This document shows, one piece after another, positions 1-7,355 of a DNA stretch of 42,487 bases. The stretch's first letter is position 1. Each line of letters begins with the position of its first letter. The DNA lies in contig JAEUPF010000002.1 of the NCBI GenBank assembly GCA_016790425.1, forward strand, positions 1 through 42,487, read 5' to 3'. The notes beneath the pieces are model-generated. The model saw nothing but the letters and a program-made list of their open reading frames with translations. It did no database searches and was not told the DNA's origin. A program made the translations under genes and the position numbers. This DNA is from Rubrivivax sp. Lineage in GTDB: Bacteria; Pseudomonadota; Gammaproteobacteria; Burkholderiales; Burkholderiaceae_C.

Positions 1-2
1 TG

Positions 3-59
3 AAGGGCGCCCACTGCCGAAGCCAGCGCACGTTCTCCAACAGGATCGCCGACCCATGA
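3..59 (+). CDS. C-terminal end of an upstream gene (partial)
   Basis: Reading from base 3 gives 18 codons ending in TGA at 57-59. Nearly all of them end in G or C, as in the genuine genes of this window, while the other two frames lack that pattern. The stop overlaps the egtD start as ATGA, the same coupling seen elsewhere in the window. The residues (KGAHCRSQRTFSNRIADP) are too few to name a family. Because the next genes are egtD and selD, an EgtB/SenA-like sulfoxide or selenoneine synthase is a possible identity, but that is inference from context only. Confidence 0.5.
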   Translation, partial: KGAHCRSQRTFSNRIADP

Positions 60-1087
60 AGACGCCGCAGTTGATCGAACTCGACACGCTGTCCGAGGCC
101 ACTCTCGCGGCCGAAGCCGCGGCGGGCCTGCGCGCGAGCCCTGCGGCCGTGGCGCCCAAGTTCTTCTACGACGCGCTCGGCTCGCGCCTGTTCGACGCCA
201 TCACCGAGCTGCCGGAGTACTACCCCACGCGCACCGAGGCGGCGATCTTCGCCGCCAACGGCGCGGCCATTGCCGACGCGGCGCTCGCATGCAGCGGCGC
301 GGCACCGGTGCTGGTGGACCTGGGCGCGGGCAACTGCGCCAAGGCGGCGCGCCTGTTGCCGGTGCTGCAGCCGCGCCGCTACGTGGCGGTGGACATCTCG
401 GTGGCCTTCCTGCACCAGGCGCTTCAGCAACTGCAGCGCGAGCATCCGGCGCTGGAGCTGGCCGGTGTGGGCCAGGACTTCTCGGCGAAGCTGGCGTTGC
501 CGCCGCCGCTTCTCGCCGGCGGCGGCGTGCTCGTCTTCTATCCGGGGTCGAGCATCGGCAACTTCGCGCCCGCCGAGGCGCTGCGGCTGCTGCGCGAGGC
601 GCGTGCGTTGGCGCGCGGCGGCGCCGCAGGGGGTACGGCGGGGGGCACGGCAGGCAGCGGTGCGGGCGGCCTCATCGTCGGTGCCGACCTCGTGAAGGAC
701 GCTCGCGTGCTCGAAGCCGCCTACGACGATGCGCTCGGCGTCACGGCCGCCTTCGACCTCAACGTGCTGCGGCGGCTGAACGCGCTCATCGGCGCAGACT
801 TCGACCCGGCGCAGTGGCGGCACGTGGCGCGCTTCGACGCGGCGCATTCGCGCATCGAGATGCACCTGGAAGCGCGCGTCGCGCTTGCCGTGCGCTGGAG
901 CGGCCACGACGGCCGCGTCCCCGCCGGCGAACGCCGCTTCGAGCGCGGCGAACGCATCCACACCGAGAACTCGTACAAATGGCGGCCGCAGGATTTCGAG
1001 GCCTTGCTGCGCGAGGCGGGGTATGGCGCAGTCCGCCGCTTCAGCGACGCGCAGGGCTGGTTCGGCGTCTTCGTGGCTCGCGCCTGA
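56..1087 (+). CDS. egtD: L-histidine N-alpha-methyltransferase (EgtD)
   Basis: Predicted cytoplasmic SAM-dependent enzyme that trimethylates histidine to hercynine, the precursor of ergothioneine and selenoneine. The 343-residue length fits the family (about 320-340). Visible signatures are the N-terminal ELPEYYPTRTE block (51-61), the SAM-binding loop VDLGAGNCAK (87-96), FYPGSSIGNF (161-170), TAAFDLNVL (230-238) and IHTENSYKW (301-309), all typical of EgtD. A Gly/Ala/Thr-rich insertion (about 188-205) interrupts the core and looks like a repeat expansion in a surface loop. The start overlaps the stop of the preceding gene (ATGA), so the two are probably co-translated. selD follows after about 90 bp. 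Family assignment is firm. The final product depends on whether the upstream gene is of EgtB or SenA type. Confidence 0.93.
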   Translation: MKTPQLIELDTLSEATLAAEAAAGLRASPAAVAPKFFYDALGSRLFDAITELPEYYPTRTEAAIFAANGAAIADAALACSGAAPVLVDLGAGNCAKAARLLPVLQPRRYVAVDISVAFLHQALQQLQREHPALELAGVGQDFSAKLALPPPLLAGGGVLVFYPGSSIGNFAPAEALRLLREARALARGGAAGGTAGGTAGSGAGGLIVGADLVKDARVLEAAYDDALGVTAAFDLNVLRRLNALIGADFDPAQWRHVARFDAAHSRIEMHLEARVALAVRWSGHDGRVPAGERRFERGERIHTENSYKWRPQDFEALLREAGYGAVRRFSDAQGWFGVFVARA

Positions 1088-1177
1088 CGGCGGCCAGCCG
1101 GCGCGGCCACCGCCCGCGAGCGCCGGCGGCCGCGGCGCGGCTATGCTGCCGGCAGACCCGGCCCGATGGAGATCCCG

Positions 1178-2242
1178 ATGAATGCGCCCGAAGCCGCTGC
1201 CGAGCCGCGGCTGACCTCGCTCTCGCACGGCGGCGGCTGCGGCTGCAAGATCGCCCCCGGCGTGCTGTCCGAGATCCTGCGCGGGACGGCGGCGATGCCG
1301 GTGCCGGCCGAGCTGCTGGTGGGCATCGAGACGTCGGACGACGCCGCCGTCTATCGTCTCAACGACGAGCAGGCGCTGATCGCGACGACCGACTTCTTCA
1401 TGCCGATCGTCGACGATCCGTTCGACTTCGGCCGCATTGCCGCGACCAATGCGATCAGCGATGTCTACGCGATGGGCGGGCGGCCGATCCTGGCGCTGGC
1501 GATCGTCGGCATGCCGATCAACGTGCTGTCGACGGCGACGATCGGGCGCGTGCTCGAAGGCGGCGCGAGCGTGTGCCGCAGCGCGGGCATCCCGGTGGCC
1601 GGCGGGCACACGATCGACTCGGTCGAGCCGATCTACGGCCTCGTCGCGCTCGGGCTCGTGCACCCCGAACACGTCAAGCGCAACGCCGACGCGCGGGCTG
1701 GCGACCTCCTCGTGCTCGGCAAGCCGCTCGGCGTGGGCGTGCAGAGCGCGGCGCTGAAGAAGGGGCGGCTCGATGCGGCGGGCTATGCGCGGATGATCGC
1801 CACGACGACGCGGCTGAACGCGCCAGGGCCGGAGCTGGCGGCGCTGCCCGGCGTGCATGCGCTGACCGATGTCACCGGCTTCGGCCTGGCGGGGCACGCG
1901 CTCGAAATGGCGCGCGGCGGCCGCTGTGAGGTGCAGCTCGACTGGCCGGCGGTGCCGCTGCTGGAGGGCGTGCGTGCGCTGGCCGCCGAGGGGTTCGTCA
2001 CCGGCGCCTCCGGGCGCAACTGGGCCGGCTACGGCGCCGAGGTGGCGCTGCCGGCAGACTTCGCCGCCGAAGACCAGGCGCTGCTGACCGACCCGCAGAC
2101 CAGTGGCGGCCTGCTCGTGGCCTGTGCGCCGCAGGCGCTGGAGGCGGTGCTCGGCGTCTTCGCGCGCCACGGTTTCGAGGCCGCCGCCGCGGTCGGGCGC
2201 GTGCGCTCGTCGGCACGGCCGGCCTTGCGCGTGCTGGGATGA
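1178..2242 (+). CDS. selD: selenide, water dikinase (SelD/SenC)
   Basis: Makes selenophosphate from selenide and ATP for selenocysteine, selenouridine or selenoneine synthesis. The N-terminal SHGGGCGCK (16-24) matches the E. coli SelD region with catalytic Cys17 and Lys20. Here they are C21 and K24, so this is a cysteine form and not a selenoprotein. The AIR synthase-like ATP-binding segments (ETSDDAAVY, TTDFFMPIVDDP, GFGLAGHALEMA, LTDPQTSGG) are all present. I chose ATG 1178 because GGAG at 1168-1171 lies 6 bases upstream. An in-frame ATG at 1166 would add four residues. No selA, selB or selU is visible. The neighbour egtD makes a selenoneine role (SenC) plausible, but a general SelD role cannot be excluded. 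Confidence 0.92.
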   Translation: MNAPEAAAEPRLTSLSHGGGCGCKIAPGVLSEILRGTAAMPVPAELLVGIETSDDAAVYRLNDEQALIATTDFFMPIVDDPFDFGRIAATNAISDVYAMGGRPILALAIVGMPINVLSTATIGRVLEGGASVCRSAGIPVAGGHTIDSVEPIYGLVALGLVHPEHVKRNADARAGDLLVLGKPLGVGVQSAALKKGRLDAAGYARMIATTTRLNAPGPELAALPGVHALTDVTGFGLAGHALEMARGGRCEVQLDWPAVPLLEGVRALAAEGFVTGASGRNWAGYGAEVALPADFAAEDQALLTDPQTSGGLLVACAPQALEAVLGVFARHGFEAAAAVGRVRSSARPALRVLG

Positions 2243-2279
2243 CCGCACCGGGCGCGGCGAAAGCAGCGGGCTAAAGCCC

Positions 2280-3572
2280 TTGGAACAGCACGCGTTCGAA
2301 TTGCGCCACGGCCTGCGCCTGCTCGTGGGGCGGGCGCCGCACGCCGGCACCTGCTGCGTGGCGGTGTTCGTGCGCTGGGGCAGCGCCAACGAAAGCGCGC
2401 GCGGCAACGGCATCGGCCACGTGCTGGAGCACATGGCGTTCAAGGGCACCGAGGTCGCCGGCCCCGGCGGCCTGCCGCGCCTGCGCGACGCGCGCCAGGT
2501 GAACCTCGAAGCCGAGCGCCTGGGCGCCGAGGTCAACGCCCACACCGACAAGGACCACACCGCGTTCTACATGCGCGGCCTGCCCCAGCACGCCGAGCGC
2601 ATGCTGCGCATGCTGGCCGAGATCGTGCTGCACCCGAGCCTGCCCGCCGCCGAGCTGGAGCGCGAACGCCAGGTGCTGCTGCAGGAATTCGCCGAAGACG
2701 AGGACGACCCCGTCGCCACCGCCTTCAAGCTGCTGGACAAGGCTTCGTTCGGGCTGCACCCGGCAGCGCAGCCGGTGATGGGCACGCGGCGCAACCTCGA
2801 GCGCTTCACGCGCGAGGACCTGGTGGCGCACCGGGCCGCCGGCTACCTGGCGGGGCAGGTGGTCGTCGGCGTCACCGGCGACGTGGCGCCCGCCGCGATC
2901 GAGCGCGTCGTCGAGGACGCCTTCGCGGCGCTGCCGCCCGGCGCCGTGGCGCCGGTGCAGGAGCCTTCATGGCGCGGCGAGATCCTGACGCGATCGCTGG
3001 TGGGTTCGAGCCAGTCGCACCTGGCGCTCGCCTTTCCCGTGCCTTCGCGGCGCAGCGACGACCCTGTGGCCGCCGTGGCCGCGGCGGTGCTCGGCGAGGG
3101 CATGAGCTCGCCGCTGCTGCACCACGTGCGCGAGCAGCGCGGCCTGGCCTACTACACCGCCTGCTCGGCCGACGTGCTGGACATGTGCGGCCAGTTCGTC
3201 GTCGAGGCGAGCATGGCGCCGGCCGACGCCGAGCCGCTGGTGCGCGAGGTGATGGCGCTCATGCGCGAGCACGCGGAGCGGGCGGCGCCGCAGGAGCTGG
3301 AACGCGCCCGCTCGCAGCTGGCGGTGCGCGCGCTGCGCTCGCGCGAGCGCGGCTTGCGCTGGCTCGAGGACCTGGCGCTGGAGTGGCTGGCCACGGGAAG
3401 GCTGCGCGACGAGCAGCACCGCGTCGCGCGGGTTCAGGCCGTGAGTGCCGAGCAGGTGCGCTCGCTCTTCGAGCGCATGGTGCTTTCGCCGCCGGCGCTG
3501 GCGCTCACCGGCGCTGTCGGCCGCGGCATGCGCGACCGGCTGCGGCAGGCGCTGGCGGCAACGGGCCGGTAG
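2280..3572 (+). CDS. M16 family zinc metallopeptidase
   Basis: Single-domain-pair insulinase/pitrilysin-type peptidase of about 430 residues. The inverted zinc motif HVLEH is at residues 47-51 and the distal Glu ligand lies about 77 residues later in the ELERERQVLLQEF segment. The R/Y substrate-site region (HHVREQRGLAYYTACS) is also present, so it looks catalytically competent. The frame is open back to 2103, but that part overlaps selD and has non-coding-like composition. TTG 2280 (LEQHAFELRHG) is the most reasonable start, although its ribosome site is weak. I see no signal peptide, so it is either cytoplasmic or the start is further upstream. Many M16 peptidases occur as an active/inactive pair, and no partner is adjacent here. 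Its relation to egtD/selD is unknown. Confidence 0.85.
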   Translation: MEQHAFELRHGLRLLVGRAPHAGTCCVAVFVRWGSANESARGNGIGHVLEHMAFKGTEVAGPGGLPRLRDARQVNLEAERLGAEVNAHTDKDHTAFYMRGLPQHAERMLRMLAEIVLHPSLPAAELERERQVLLQEFAEDEDDPVATAFKLLDKASFGLHPAAQPVMGTRRNLERFTREDLVAHRAAGYLAGQVVVGVTGDVAPAAIERVVEDAFAALPPGAVAPVQEPSWRGEILTRSLVGSSQSHLALAFPVPSRRSDDPVAAVAAAVLGEGMSSPLLHHVREQRGLAYYTACSADVLDMCGQFVVEASMAPADAEPLVREVMALMREHAERAAPQELERARSQLAVRALRSRERGLRWLEDLALEWLATGRLRDEQHRVARVQAVSAEQVRSLFERMVLSPPALALTGAVGRGMRDRLRQALAATGR

Positions 3573-3582
3573 CGGCCGGCCC
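3563..3582. terminator. GC-rich hairpin between convergent genes
   Basis: A perfect 7-bp inverted repeat, gggccgg (3563-3569) and ccggccc (3576-3582), with a 6-base loop, spans the stop codon of the M16 peptidase gene just before the convergent luxR-type gene ends. There is no T-run on either side, so it is at best an atypical bidirectional terminator or a transcript 3'-end hairpin. Confidence 0.35.
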
Positions 3583-3593
3583 GCCCCGCGCCT

Positions 3594-4319
3594 TCAGCAG
3601 GCGTGCAGCAGGGCCACCAGCTGCGCCTGGCTGTGCGTGCCGGTCTTCTCGTACATCTCGCCCACGTGCGTGCGCACGGTGGAGATCTTCACGCCCAGTG
3701 CTTCGGCGGCGTTGGCCGGCCGCATGCCCTGGCAAAGCATCTCGGCCAGGCGGGCCTGCGTGCGCGTGAAGCGAAAGCGCCGGCGCATCGCGTCGGCGCG
3801 CGTCAGCACGACGCGCTCGATCGTCGCCAGTACCCAGGTGGCGCTGCCGAAGCCCGTGTCCTGCACGGTCATCGGCTTGAGCGTGATCTGCATCGCCGGG
3901 CCGTCGGCTTCGAGCGCCAGCGTGACGCTGCGGCCGGCCGCCAGCTCCGAATGCCACTTGCTGATGGGCACCCAGCGCCCACCCTGGCGTACCGCCAGGC
4001 GGCCGGCGGCGTCGAGCCACAGGCCTTCGCAATGCTCGATGCGGCGCGTCGCCGCGGGGTTCGATTCGAGCACGGTGCCGCTGGCGTCGGCCACGACGAG
4101 CGGCGTTTCGAGATGCTGCAACAGCGCATGACCCAGAGCCGCCAGGCGCAGCGAGCGCACGCCCGTGGCTGCCGGCGCGGGCGCCGCAGCGGCGCTGGCG
4201 CTGGCCGCGCGCCAGGCCGGGGCCGGCGCCTGCAGGCTGCGGGCAAGCGGCGGCATCGTGGGCATCGACTGCGCGGCGTGCGCAACGGCGGCAGGCTGGG
4301 GGATCGAAGTGAACTGCAT
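3594..4319 (-). CDS. LuxR-type (PAS + HTH) transcriptional regulator
   Basis: A 241-residue protein with an Ala/Pro-rich N-terminus, a central PAS-like segment (PLVVADASGTVLESNPAA) and a C-terminal LuxR/GerE helix-turn-helix (TRTQARLAEMLCQGMRPANAAEALGVKISTVRTHV..., last about 65 residues). It probably binds DNA and senses an unknown cue through the PAS domain. There is no phosphoreceiver domain. The open frame continues far upstream, but the start at 4319 is fixed by a consensus AGGAGG six bases before ATG and by the lack of coding signal further out. It is divergent from the diguanylate cyclase gene with a 222-bp shared spacer, so it may control that gene, itself, or both. Target and ligand are unknown. 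Confidence 0.85.
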   Translation of the reverse strand: MQFTSIPQPAAVAHAAQSMPTMPPLARSLQAPAPAWRAASASAAAAPAPAATGVRSLRLAALGHALLQHLETPLVVADASGTVLESNPAATRRIEHCEGLWLDAAGRLAVRQGGRWVPISKWHSELAAGRSVTLALEADGPAMQITLKPMTVQDTGFGSATWVLATIERVVLTRADAMRRRFRFTRTQARLAEMLCQGMRPANAAEALGVKISTVRTHVGEMYEKTGTHSQAQLVALLHAC

Positions 4320-4325
4320 GGCGAA

Positions 4326-4331
4326 CCTCCT
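4326..4331 (-). promoter_or_regulatory. consensus ribosome binding site for the LuxR-type gene
   Basis: The minus strand reads AGGAGG, six bases before the ATG at 4319. It is one of the few perfect Shine-Dalgarno sequences in the window and decides the start of a frame that otherwise stays open for another 1.2 kb. Confidence 0.8.
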
Positions 4332-4541
4332 GTGGCGATGCGTCGCATTGCACAGCACGAGGCCCCTCGCACTGAATGACACCAAGGTATCCCTCGCCGT
4401 GGGGAGTCCGTGGCAGGCTGCCGCGTGAGCGGCGATGACATCATCCGCCGCCTTTCGCCGCCGCCCCCGCCCCCGCCGGGGCGCGCCGCCGCCGCCTGAC
4501 GAACGCGCTGCATCGACGCTGCCTGCCCATCGCCCTCGCCC

Positions 4542-5696
4542 ATGAGCGCTCTCACCGATGTCCCCGCCGTGCTGTGGGTGGCGGGCTTCCAGATGGGGCT
4601 GTACGCGCTGATGTGGCTGCTCAGCCTGGCGCTGCTGCGCGAGTCGCGCGCGGCAGTGGCGCACTGGATGGCCTTCATGGCTTTGCTGGCGGTCGGCTTC
4701 CTGCTGGCGGCGCTGCGCGACGAGCCGCGCCAATGGCTCACCTACAACGGCGCCAACGCGGCCACGGTGCTCGGCTTCGCGCTGATGCGGCGCGGCAGCG
4801 AGCGCTTCATGGGCGTGCCGGCGCACGACCGCGAACAGCTGGCGGTGCTGCTGCCGGGCCTGGCGCTGTTCGCCTGGCTCGGCCCCGAGCGCGCCGACGC
4901 ACCGCTGCGGGTGGTGGCTGCCTATGGCTTGCAGACGCTGATCCTGGCGCGCACGCTGTGGACGATCCGCCCGGCGCTGGCGCGCGAGTTCGGGCGGCGC
5001 ACGATGCTGGGCGTCGTCGTTCCGGGCACGGCGCTGGTGGCGGTGCTGGCGGCGCTGATGCTGCGCCAGATCGTCGCCTGGCCGGAGGTGAGCGAGCTGC
5101 AGTCGCGCCAGCGCGTCAACGTCGGCCTGATGCTGACGTACCTGGCCGGCACGGCGCTGTTCAGCTTCGGCTTCCTGACGATGGTGACGCAGCGCCTCGT
5201 GGTGCGCCTGCGCGAGGCCTCGATGCGCGACGCGCTGACCGGCCTGTTCAACCGGCGCGCGATGAACGAGACGCTCACACGTGCCTGGCTGCGCCATCGG
5301 CGCACGCGTTCGCCGCTGGCGGCCTTCGTCATCGACCTCGACCACTTCAAGCGCATCAACGACAGCGCCGGGCACGCCGCCGGCGACGCGGTGCTGGTGC
5401 GCATGGCCGCGCTGCTGCAAAAGCAGTTGCGCGGCGAAGACGCCGTGGGCCGCGCCGGCGGCGAGGAGTTCTGGCTCGTGCTGCCGGACACACCGCGCGA
5501 ACACGCGCTGGCGCTGGCCGAGCGGCTGCGCCAGCAGGTGGCCGCCGCCGGGCTGGGCGTGACCTGCAGCATCGGCGTGGCGCTGGCGCAGGCGGGCGAT
5601 GCCGACGCCGGCCAGCTCATCGCCCGCGCCGACGCGGCGCTCTACCGCGCCAAGGAAGGCGGGCGTAACCGCGTCGAGAGCGACGGCGCGCCTTGA
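4542..5696 (+). CDS. membrane-bound diguanylate cyclase (GGDEF)
   Basis: Synthesises cyclic di-GMP from two GTP. The N-terminal 220 residues hold about six hydrophobic segments (near 10-32, 42-58, 70-82, 100-113, 155-175 and 195-215) forming a membrane sensor of no recognised named type. The C-terminal GGDEF domain starts near DALTGLFNRR (230-239), with metal-binding DLDHFK (265-270) and the active-site signature GGEEF (306-310). An allosteric inhibitory I-site RxxD (RGED, 297-300) sits exactly five residues before GGEEF, so product inhibition is expected. It is convergent with a pga-like operon whose synthase family is c-di-GMP-activated in E. coli, making it a plausible local activator. It is divergent from the LuxR-type gene. 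Confidence 0.92.
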   Translation: MSALTDVPAVLWVAGFQMGLYALMWLLSLALLRESRAAVAHWMAFMALLAVGFLLAALRDEPRQWLTYNGANAATVLGFALMRRGSERFMGVPAHDREQLAVLLPGLALFAWLGPERADAPLRVVAAYGLQTLILARTLWTIRPALAREFGRRTMLGVVVPGTALVAVLAALMLRQIVAWPEVSELQSRQRVNVGLMLTYLAGTALFSFGFLTMVTQRLVVRLREASMRDALTGLFNRRAMNETLTRAWLRHRRTRSPLAAFVIDLDHFKRINDSAGHAAGDAVLVRMAALLQKQLRGEDAVGRAGGEEFWLVLPDTPREHALALAERLRQQVAAAGLGVTCSIGVALAQAGDADAGQLIARADAALYRAKEGGRNRVESDGAP

Positions 5697-5730
5697 GCGG
5701 CGCGCAGGTGCGCAAGTGATGGCGCGCCGC
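5697..5730. terminator. inverted repeat between convergent genes
   Basis: A 9-bp perfect stem, gcggcgcgc (5697-5705) and gcgcgccgc (5722-5730), with a 16-base loop fills the 45-bp gap between the diguanylate cyclase gene and the pgaA-like gene. Its position between converging genes suggests a terminator, but no T-run follows. Confidence 0.3.
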
Positions 5731-5741
5731 GTCCCGAGCGT

Positions 5742-7355
5742 TCAGAACCAGCCGCTCAGGCCGAGGTTCGCCCAGCGCCGCCAGTACTTCGCGCCCGAAG
5801 CGCCGCCCGCGGCCAGGCCGAGCGCCTGACCCGAGCCGCCCGCCGACGCGCGCAGCCGCCAGGCCGGCGAAGGATCCCAGGCCAGTGCCAGCTCCCACAG
5901 GTGCGGCCCGCCGGTGCTGGCGTTGCCGGCGCCGTCGACTTCGCGCGAGCGGCCCAGGCCCAGGCGCGCCTGCAGCTCCCATGGCCGCCAGTCCCAGTGG
6001 GCGCCGGTGAAGGCGCGCGCTTCGTCGTAGCGGCGCGGGTTCCAGTAGCCGCGCGCGTCGGAGCCCGGGGCGCCCTCGCTCGTGCGCTGGAGGTGGCTGG
6101 CCTCGACGCCCGCCGTCCAGCGCGGGTTGCCGGTGAGGAGCGCCCATTCGCCGCGCGCCGCGAGGCGCTGCCGCGCCGTGCCGTCGTCGAAGCGCACGCG
6201 CGCCACGCTGCCGGCGAGGGCGAGGCGCTCGTCGCGCCGCCAGTCCGCGCCCAGCGAGGTGACCTCGGCGTGCACGCGGTTGGCCAGCGCCAGCGGCGTT
6301 TCGATCAGCTCGCGGGAATGCTCGGCGTCGACGCGCCAGCGGTCGGCCGGAACCCACTTGAGCCTGACGGTGGAAGTGAACGGATGCCATGAACCGGCGG
6401 CGCTGCCGACGCGGTGCGTGCGCAGCACGAGCTGCGGCCACCAGGTGCCGGCGGGCGATTCGGGCTCGCCCAGCCGGGTGCGCGCGGAGGCCTCGAAGGT
6501 GGTGACGCCGGCACTGCCGCCGGCATCGTCCAGCGTCGCGCGGCGGGTGCCCAGTTCGACGATGGTGCCGGCGAAGACGTTGCTGCCCACGCCGGCGGCG
6601 ACGCTCCTGCTGCGCAGCGTGTCGCGGTCCTCGGAGAGTTCGAGCGCTGCCCAGCCATAGGGCGCCACGTCGCGCGCCGAGCGGTAGTCGCGAAGCCACG
6701 CAGCTTCGGGTTCGCGCGCCTCGCGCAGCAGCGGCCAGGCGCGGTCCTCGTAGCCGGCCCAGCGCAAGGCGCGTGCGAGGTCCATCCGCTCGCGTTCGCT
6801 GGCCGCGGGCAACCAGCGGCCGAAGACGGCCAGCGCCTCGCGGTGGCGGCCGGCCGTGTTGAGGGCGTTGGCGAGCGCCCAGCCCAGCTCGCGGTTGCGC
6901 GGCTCGTGCGCGACGGCTTCTTCGAAAAGCGGCACGGCCGCGCCGGCGCCGGCCGACCACAGGGTCTGCCAGGCCAGAGAGGGCACGATGTCGCCGCGCC
7001 GCGCCGGCGCCGCGGCGAGCGCCTGCCGGTACAGCGCTGCCGAGCGGGCGTTGCGATCGGCCCAGCCGAAGACGCGCGCCGCCTCGATGAGCAGGTCGGC
7101 GTTGCCCGGCGCGCGCTGAACGAGGCGCTCGTACAGCGGCAGCGCGGCGGCAAAGTCGCGCCGGTCGGTGGTGGCGCGGGCCGCGGCGAGGTCGGCGGCA
7201 GCGGCATGCGTGGCGGCGCCGGCACCGGCGCCCTCGGCGACGCCCGACGGCTCGGCGTTGGCGGCCGGCGCGGGCTGTGCCGCCGGCGCCGCGGGCAGTG
7301 CGCCGAGCAGCAGCGCCAGCGCGACGGCGGCGCCCGGGCCGGTCCCGCTCGTCAT
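5742..7355 (-). CDS. TPR/beta-barrel outer-membrane protein, PgaA-like
   Basis: A 537-residue predicted outer-membrane polysaccharide export protein. It has a signal peptide (about 1-26), an Ala-rich linker, a TPR-type helical region (about 55-240, e.g. AAALPLYERLVQRAPGNADLL) and a C-terminal region (about 245-537) of alternating short strands ending in Phe (NLGLSGWF), as expected of an outer-membrane barrel. PgaA of E. coli has the same TPR-then-porin plan but is about 800 residues, so this is a shorter relative. Its ATG overlaps the stop of the pgaC-like gene (ATGA), which supports a shared function in exporting that polymer. The open frame extends upstream to 8582, but that part is antisense-type shadow over pgaC. 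The exact polymer is not determined. Confidence 0.8.
   Translation of the reverse strand: MTSGTGPGAAVALALLLGALPAAPAAQPAPAANAEPSGVAEGAGAGAATHAAAADLAAARATTDRRDFAAALPLYERLVQRAPGNADLLIEAARVFGWADRNARSAALYRQALAAAPARRGDIVPSLAWQTLWSAGAGAAVPLFEEAVAHEPRNRELGWALANALNTAGRHREALAVFGRWLPAASERERMDLARALRWAGYEDRAWPLLREAREPEAAWLRDYRSARDVAPYGWAALELSEDRDTLRSRSVAAGVGSNVFAGTIVELGTRRATLDDAGGSAGVTTFEASARTRLGEPESPAGTWWPQLVLRTHRVGSAAGSWHPFTSTVRLKWVPADRWRVDAEHSRELIETPLALANRVHAEVTSLGADWRRDERLALAGSVARVRFDDGTARQRLAARGEWALLTGNPRWTAGVEASHLQRTSEGAPGSDARGYWNPRRYDEARAFTGAHWDWRPWELQARLGLGRSREVDGAGNASTGGPHLWELALAWDPSPAWRLRASAGGSGQALGLAAGGASGAKYWRRWANLGLSGWF

Noticed and set aside
289-1929. Open frame of 546 codons crossing egtD and selD
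   Set aside because: Arg/Ala/Gly-rich shadow in another frame of two confidently identified genes.
4358-4369. CGAGG-cc-CCTCG dyad in the luxR/cyclase spacer as operator
   Set aside because: Short arms and high GC make it unremarkable without a second copy.
4320-5504. N-terminal extension of the LuxR-type gene through the cyclase gene
   Set aside because: The sequence is His/Gln/Arg-rich antisense of the cyclase, and a consensus ribosome site at 4326-4331 marks the real start at 4319.
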